Below, in pieces: positions 58,800 through 64,000 of a stretch of DNA of 64,000 nt. How positions within the stretch are numbered: position 1 is the stretch's first letter; the number at the start of each line of letters is the position of its first letter. Position numbers and translations under genes: made by a program. Location: the NCBI RefSeq assembly GCF_033807575.1, contig NC_084708.1:7154501-7218500 (forward strand), in the 5' to 3' direction. This DNA is from Cydia pomonella. Its lineage: Eukaryota > Arthropoda > Insecta > Lepidoptera > Tortricidae. The notes under the pieces are model-generated. The model was not told the origin of the DNA, searched no databases, and saw nothing but the letters and a program-made list of their open reading frames with translations.

Positions 58800-59326
58800 T
58801 TTGGAACAATGTTTAATACCACTGCATATCTATATCACTGTAAATCTCGCAGTTTACAAAATTGGAAAATATGTAAATTTAAAACTAGGTATCCAAACAG
58901 GCTTGTAAGAACAATAAAATATAGTACCACATTATGTAATCGAAAATGTCATTAAATGTGTATAAGTAAACATATTTAATAAACTGCCTAGTGATATTAA
59001 AGAATTACCCTTAGGATGTTTTTAAAAGAAACTACAATTATTAGCTAGTGCTAAATTCTTTCTATTCGATCCAATAATATTTTGATATTTAATATGTAGA
59101 TTATCACCTTATGTTTTTATGTAAATAAATGTTAAATAATTTAATTGTGTTGTTGTATAAATTGCATTAAGTAAATTTTAATTAATTGTTTATAATTATT
59201 GTTCGCATGCCAGTATTGTTGGCGAAATATGAGCGCACCTCTACTTATTGTAAATTGTATTAAGTGTTTTAACATCTGTATAACCATGTGTCTTGTTAGT
59301 AAAAAAATAAATTCATTCATTCATAC
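58800..59326 (+). mobile_element. LINE 3' end (jockey/CR1-like) with (TTCA)n tail
   Basis: Around 58970 a frame reads IFNKLPSDIKELPLGCF then a stop, the characteristic end of a lepidopteran LINE reverse transcriptase. A 3' untranslated part with ATGCCAGTATTGTTGGCGAAA follows, then AAATAAATTCATTCATTCAT. Upstream coding is too decayed to read. Confidence 0.65.
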
Positions 59327-59829
59327 CTAAACATACATCTGTGCCCCTAGTGAAAAGGGGTACAAGTCCAATTTTGGCTAAATTGAGTTATATATACCAA
59401 AATGTTTAAAAAAATAAAACGCGTCTGTTGGTGTAAATGGATCTTAGTTATCTCAACGATTAACAAAGTTACGAACGTGCAAAATGATATAACTGACCCA
59501 AATTAACTCAGTATGGCGGGTATATGTTAACATGTATTATTATTAACAAAAAAAGCATATAATTATTTTGTGATGAAAGGTATGAGTGTGGATAATTTTC
59601 ACGAGTTTGTTTTTTTTTTGTGAGTAATGCTATACCTATTTTTATCCCTTTTGAAAATTCTCGATGGCACAGGATCGAAGTCTACTTAAATTAGTTTACA
59701 CTAAAAAAAATATATTAATAATAGAACAAGTTGACTTAAATCCATATTTACGACGTAATTTTAAAAACCGTTTCTACAACTTGACTTATACCGTCTTAAG
59801 TCAGTAAAATTTACGTGTAAAACGATACA

Positions 59830-59945
59830 AGTTTAAGCGCGATGCCGCCGCGCACGCCCGCGGGCCGCGCAATCGCTTGTGCTTGTGTGAGAGGAGGACG
59901 TGCTTACGCCGCTTGCGAGCCACAGAGACGACATTTTATACGCGT
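59830..59945. other. CpG-rich island
   Basis: GCGATGCCGCCGCGCACGCC and CGGGCCGCGCAATCGC form an isolated CG-rich block in very AT-rich DNA. A similar CpG patch occurs near 29150. No exon seen. Confidence 0.4.
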
Positions 59946-61365
59946 GAGCTATATCCCTTTTCACGTATTTTTTAAAGTTTCTTCTGGTAATAATACCATA
60001 ACATTTTAGGATTTAGATTTACATCTACCCTTTAACACCAAGCAAGTTTAGACTTAAATTAAGTAGGTAACGTTTAATAATAAAAACTGTGATCGATTGA
60101 TTTCTATGAGTAGGTATGGAATGAAAATGTTTGTATGGCCAACTATCTTACTTAGCTATAGATAGGGATAAAGCCATTTCGTATTAGTTTTAACAATAAA
60201 TAGGTACCTAAAATGACTTTAACGACTTTGTGCTTCACTCGCTACTGTGCAATATCAAAGTATTATGGTTGTCGGTCGAATGTATGTACGTTTGTCCGCT
60301 TGCGTCCCGTCCGAGGCTTAAATGCACTGTACGCAGAGGTACACAACAAAAGGCCGTACGTACTTTTACCGTGTGTTTGTGCTCATTGCATCTATAAAAA
60401 ATACCTACATTCGATTTAGGCTCAGGTGCTAAGGCCTGCACTTTAAAAATGGTTTTAGTATCTACTACGTATTATGGTTGTTTAAGTGTTTGGTAAGGTG
60501 TATTCGAGTAATTTCAGAAATTGGTTGATCCCGAAAATCATTAAAAAATCACTCATATTCTGTTGTAATATCCTATTCGGAATTATCCTCCACTATTTTA
60601 GTGTTTTTTTTACAGAATAACTTGAATGCACCCTACAGCCTACATATTTTAATAAATGAGGAGTTAGTCATGCCATAGTTGTAGAATTGATAAGGTGGTA
60701 AAAAAACAAAATGTTGGATAATATAAAAATCTAAATGGCGTCAAAATCCATGTATTTAAAATATTTATAATAAATACATTACAATAAATGTTGTCCTTCA
60801 TCTAAATGTAATGAAAAGTGGTTACATAAATATTTTAAAAAAATGTGTAAACATACTAAATTTTGAATGATAAATGATAAAAATATCCTTACCTTACCTC
60901 AAGCCTTAACTTAGTCAGTTTTTTTTAATTGAACTTATTTGTTTAGGCTGGCTGGCAGAAGCCGCATTAATCAAATGCTCAATATTTTTCAGAAGAAAAA
61001 TGAAAACAATAATTTCATATTATTCACCCAAAAAGAAATTAGTCAAGAGAAATTGCAGCCAGACAGCCCGAAGCCCGGTTGCTCAAAATATTTTCCAGAA
61101 TTTCAAAACCGACGCCGTACTTAAAGTCAGGAGCTGTATTTAATAAACGCCAACTATGGATATTTAACCTAACCATAAGGAATTGCATCACTAATAAATC
61201 ATACTCGTATTGCTTTATGTGGCATGAAGGTGTAGCTGGTAGGGGAGGCAATGAAATTGCATCTTAAGTTTACAATTTCATTCTTAATCATGTTCCTGAT
61301 GGTGTAAAACATTTAATATTTTACTCGGAATCTTGTTATGGCCAAAACAAAAACTTTTATATAGT
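59946..61365. other. intergenic, nothing recognised
   Basis: No supported gene or shared repeat in this part of the interval. Confidence 0.35.
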
Positions 61366-61397
61366 ATGGTTTGGTATGGTATGGTATGGTATGGTAT
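61366..61397 (+). repeat. (TATGG)n microsatellite
   Basis: About six GGTAT pentamers directly abutting the long hairpin. Confidence 0.85.
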
Positions 61398-61538
61398 GTC
61401 CAGGTACAAAAAAGTTGTGGGTTATTGTTTGCAGGCTAGGATGGTTACGTATCGCGAGAAGATGTCATGTATCTTCTCGCGATATGTAACCATCCTAGCC
61501 TGCAAACAATAGCCCACAACTTTTTTGTACCTGGACAT
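61396..61538. repeat. long near-perfect hairpin
   Basis: Arms of about 67 bp (ATGTCCAGGTACAAAAAAGT ... ATCGCGAGAAGA) around a loop of about 7 bases (TGTCATG), with only two or three mismatches. Noncoding. Either a recent MITE-like hairpin or an inverted duplication. Confidence 0.85.
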
Positions 61539-62224
61539 AGTCATATGGAGTGTGATGTAGATCATACACTTATAGAGAAGGAAAAAAAGAAAACCCATTA
61601 AAGAATGCTCAATTGATTTGTTACATGTCTTTGAGCATTATATTGTTTCGTTTTCTGTAGACTGCTGGAGTAAGTATTTTTGTATTTTCTTAATAAAACT
61701 TACAAAAAAGCACGGCTTTGTTTTCATAATTTTACCTGAAAATTCGATACAACTTTCAAAAAGCATCAGTACAAATCTATTTACATCCGTTTACACTTGA
61801 GTGATATTCTGTACAAAAAGGTAAAAGTCATTATTTTCATAATTAGTCAAGAATTAGACATGCGAAACAAAAGACATAAACCAGACATTTAAAGTAATCT
61901 TGGGAAGTTGATTTAAAAGATTGCCATGTAAAAAGTTATTTCATAAATATTGAAATGTATATTTTTATTCACCAATTCAAAAAATATGTGAAAAGAGGTA
62001 CATGTTCATTTATACTTTTGAAATGCATTGATCGCAATGGATACAAGTCAATTTTTTTTAAAACCGTTATATTTATACAAAAACTAATAATACAACATGA
62101 AAGGGAGTATTTTATTTGCTTAAACTGCATTTAAAGTTATTTAGTACTTTTTACCATTACGACATAGTAAGCTCTAATTTATTCTCCAACGGTTATTTTG
62201 CTCTCCTGTAAAGTAGCATTTTTC
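61539..62224. other. intergenic, nothing recognised
   Basis: No supported feature. Confidence 0.35.
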
Positions 62225-62434
62225 GACTTGTACCCCTTTTCACTAGGGGCACAGACATAATGCATGTTTTGTAATTTACCGCGAGCCAGGAACGGATTCT
62301 GTGACCAATCGCCTCTCGGGCGAAAACTCGTATAGTGGTTAAAGGCTATGTATGATGAACCCTCGTGGAGGTCAGCTCCCGCTCTGTTGGTGGGAGGAAT
62401 GGTAGCCACCGAAACACGTACTTAAAAAAAAATT

Positions 62435-62664
62435 GTCATCGCCTCCCGTTTGATAATTTAGATGATAGTTTAGATGCTATTGTTTATTAAAAAAATCGTC
62501 AGCCGGGTGTATCGCGGTGGTAAGAACGTCAGCTGTCGCATGAACACGTAAAAAATAAGCGCTGACGGTCTTTCCATCGCGATACAACCGGCTGACGGTT
62601 TTTATTTTATTTAAAACAGCATCTAAACTATCATTTGACAAAGTATCAGCCGGGAGGCGATGAC
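62435..62664. repeat. nested inverted repeat, 230 bp
   Basis: The outer arms GTCATCGCCTCCCG...GATAGTTTAGATGCT are mirrored at 62612-62664. The inner arms CGTCAGCCGGGTGTATCGCG / CGCGATACAACCGGCTGACG (62497-62606) form a second stem. A 119-codon minus frame across it is an artefact. MITE-like. Confidence 0.7.
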
Positions 62665-62889
62665 TGACGATATATGCTCGTGGCCCGCGGTCTATAACCT
62701 TGATTAAGACTTTAAAGCTCGCCGTAGTTTTATGCGATAAACGCGATGCGTTTGATGCACATAATTTTAAATCAGATAATCTAATTATCAAACGGATATT
62801 GATTTTGTGAATAATATTTTTTTGTCTGTTAACCATGCCCCTTCGTTTTTTTATTCCATTTTTTTACTTATTATAATATATATAAAAAA

Positions 62890-63027
62890 ACACTAGACCC
62901 TACTCATAGTGTTGTGTTTCTGCCAGTGAGTAAAGTTGCCAGAGCTCAGTCGTCAATAGGCTACGGTAACCGTTTACCATCAGGCGCACCGTATGCTTGT
63001 TTGCCATCGAAGTAGTATAAAAAAAAC
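62890..63027 (+). mobile_element. SINE-like retroposon family L, copy 5
   Basis: Starts CACTAGACCCTACTCATAGT and ends TTTGCCATCGAAGTAGTAT plus A-run. About 70 bp of the middle (the GGGTCGGCAACGCG to GTTGCAGG part) is deleted. Confidence 0.7.
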
Positions 63028-63239
63028 GACGGGGCATACCTGTGGTTGTCGTCGTAGCTGCAGCTCATAAAATACGGCGTGTCGTGAACAAGCGATCTCC
63101 TTTGGCAGGATTGGTCCAGCCGCCAAGATTTTTGAATTGATCTTGATATCTATATCATTTAACTATGCCAAGTTTGGTATAGTTTTCGTATAAATCGTGC
63201 TGAAGCAAAACCATGAAAAAAAAAACTTTTTTCAATTCA

Positions 63240-63530
63240 TCTTCCGGCATAAATTGCTGAACCGATTTATTTAAAATTTGGTATAGAGATAGTTTGAGCC
63301 TCGGAAAAGAAGATAGTATTTATCCCAAAAATCATCCCTTTAGGGTGTAAAAAGGAAGGCGCAAGTTTGTATGGGGCATTTATCACCGCTGAACCGTGTT
63401 AGATGGAATTTGGTATAGATATAGTTTGAGTCCCAGGTTTTTATCCTAAAAAATAACCTTTAAGAGTGAAAAGGGAGGTGGAAGTTTGTATGGGGAATCA
63501 ATAAGCACTGAACCGATTTAGATGAAATCT
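63240..63530 (+). repeat. two-and-a-bit tandem units of about 120 bp
   Basis: TGAACCG(A/T)..TT..AATTTGGTATAGA.ATAGTTTGAG is followed about 130 bp later by a second copy and then a third start (TGAACCGATTTAGATGAAA). Between are ATCATCCCTTTAGGGTG-like and GCAAGTTTGTATGGGG-like blocks. This resembles internally repetitive 3' regions of lepidopteran mobile elements. Confidence 0.6.
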
Positions 63531-63860
63531 ACGTCCATATTTATTTAAAAATTATACGAAACATTGATTTACTTGAAAATTATACACAGACGTCGCCGAC
63601 GCTGAAAAGTCCCTTACCAAAACTTCACCTGCACCAAAAATTTGGGTGACTCCACTTCTTAAATACATCTTAGGAACACAAAGATTAATTTTGCCAAAGG
63701 GAATCTTTTGTTCAAACAATGCCATATTTGATATTTTTCTGCAAGCTCGATTATTATATATACTTACTTTATTACATTAAATTGCGTAAAAAAAGCTACA
63801 ATTTTAATATATCATTCGCTATCTGTAATAGCGAATGGTATTGTAATCAGCCAAGTTATG

Positions 63861-64000
63861 AACTCAAAATTCCTTGGCTTTGAGCTGGACAGCTGCCTCG
63901 CCTAGGGTGGCCATATAGATCAAATGCGCAAAAAACTCGCAACGGCATGTTTTGCGTTAAAGCGGCTGGCCCGAGTTCTTCCATTTTAAATGGTCCGAGC
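63861..64000 (+). pseudogene. LINE reverse transcriptase fragment, runs off the edge
   Basis: One frame reads NSKFLGFELDSCLA, stop, GGHIDQMRKKLATACFALKR, LARVLPF, stop, MVRA. The phrase KFLGFELD..L.W..HI..M.KKL is the conserved RT-to-thumb stretch of insect LINEs. Two in-frame stops show decay. The element continues beyond the window. Confidence 0.75.

Larger units (their letters stand above)
59339..62254. repeat. perfect inverted 30-mer pair 2.9 kb apart
   Basis: CTGTGCCCCTAGTGAAAAGG plus ten more bases (59339-59368) is repeated perfectly inverted at 62225-62254. The two copies point inwards, as terminal repeats would. The interior contains no transposase that I can read. Confidence 0.6.

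Noticed and set aside
62477..62836. 119-codon minus frame
   Set aside because: Half lies in a hairpin repeat; it shows no coding signature.

Overview
The window looks like nuclear DNA from a moth or butterfly (Lepidoptera). It is AT-rich and gene-poor. Its protein genes have introns, and it is packed with repeats of lepidopteran type: tRNA-derived SINEs, 5'-truncated non-LTR retrotransposons (LINEs) with simple-sequence tails, and short inverted-repeat elements. There is no operon, ribosome-binding-site or CRISPR structure. The assignment to Lepidoptera is inference from repeat types and from a seroin-like silk protein.

Only a few real genes can be supported, and most had to be assembled from exons. 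(1) A minus-strand two-exon gene (15949-17101) encodes a complete C2CH THAP zinc finger of 85 residues. Its intron holds a SINE, and the whole unit lies between a short inverted repeat. (2) One intact tRNA-Lys(CUU) lies at 24587-24659, followed by a 5'-truncated tandem copy. (3) A plus-strand three-exon gene (31314-33052) has a TATA box, a strong start context, a signal peptide and a C-terminal C-X2-C-X15-C cluster; I do not recognise its family. (4) A minus-strand four-exon gene spans about 18 kb (53638 down to 35495). It encodes a 229-residue secreted protein whose C-terminal exon resembles the silk-gland seroins. Its first intron is about 12.3 kb and is full of repeats.

Layout: 1-15 kb is intergenic, with LINE ends, SINE-like copies, a hairpin element and a 1.3 kb fold-back element. 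15.7-17.3 kb holds the THAP unit. 18-24 kb holds inverted-repeat elements. 24.5-25.7 kb holds the tRNA and tandem duplications. 26.0-28.8 kb is the most striking structure: a 2.4 kb fold-back made of an exactly 120-bp satellite, 7 units in one direction and 13 in the other, closed by a matching outer inverted repeat. 31.3-33.5 kb is the secreted-protein gene. 34.5-35.5 kb is a three-layer nest of transposable elements ending 22 bp from the stop codon of the seroin-like gene. 35.5-53.6 kb is that gene and its introns. 53.6-64 kb is intergenic, with LINE ends, two long hairpins, an inverted 30-mer pair 2.9 kb apart, and a decayed LINE reverse transcriptase running off the right edge.

The genes do not form a pathway. 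The two protein genes around 31-54 kb both make secreted proteins, in opposite orientations, with stop codons about 2.4 kb apart. Most other long open frames are chance or repeat-derived.
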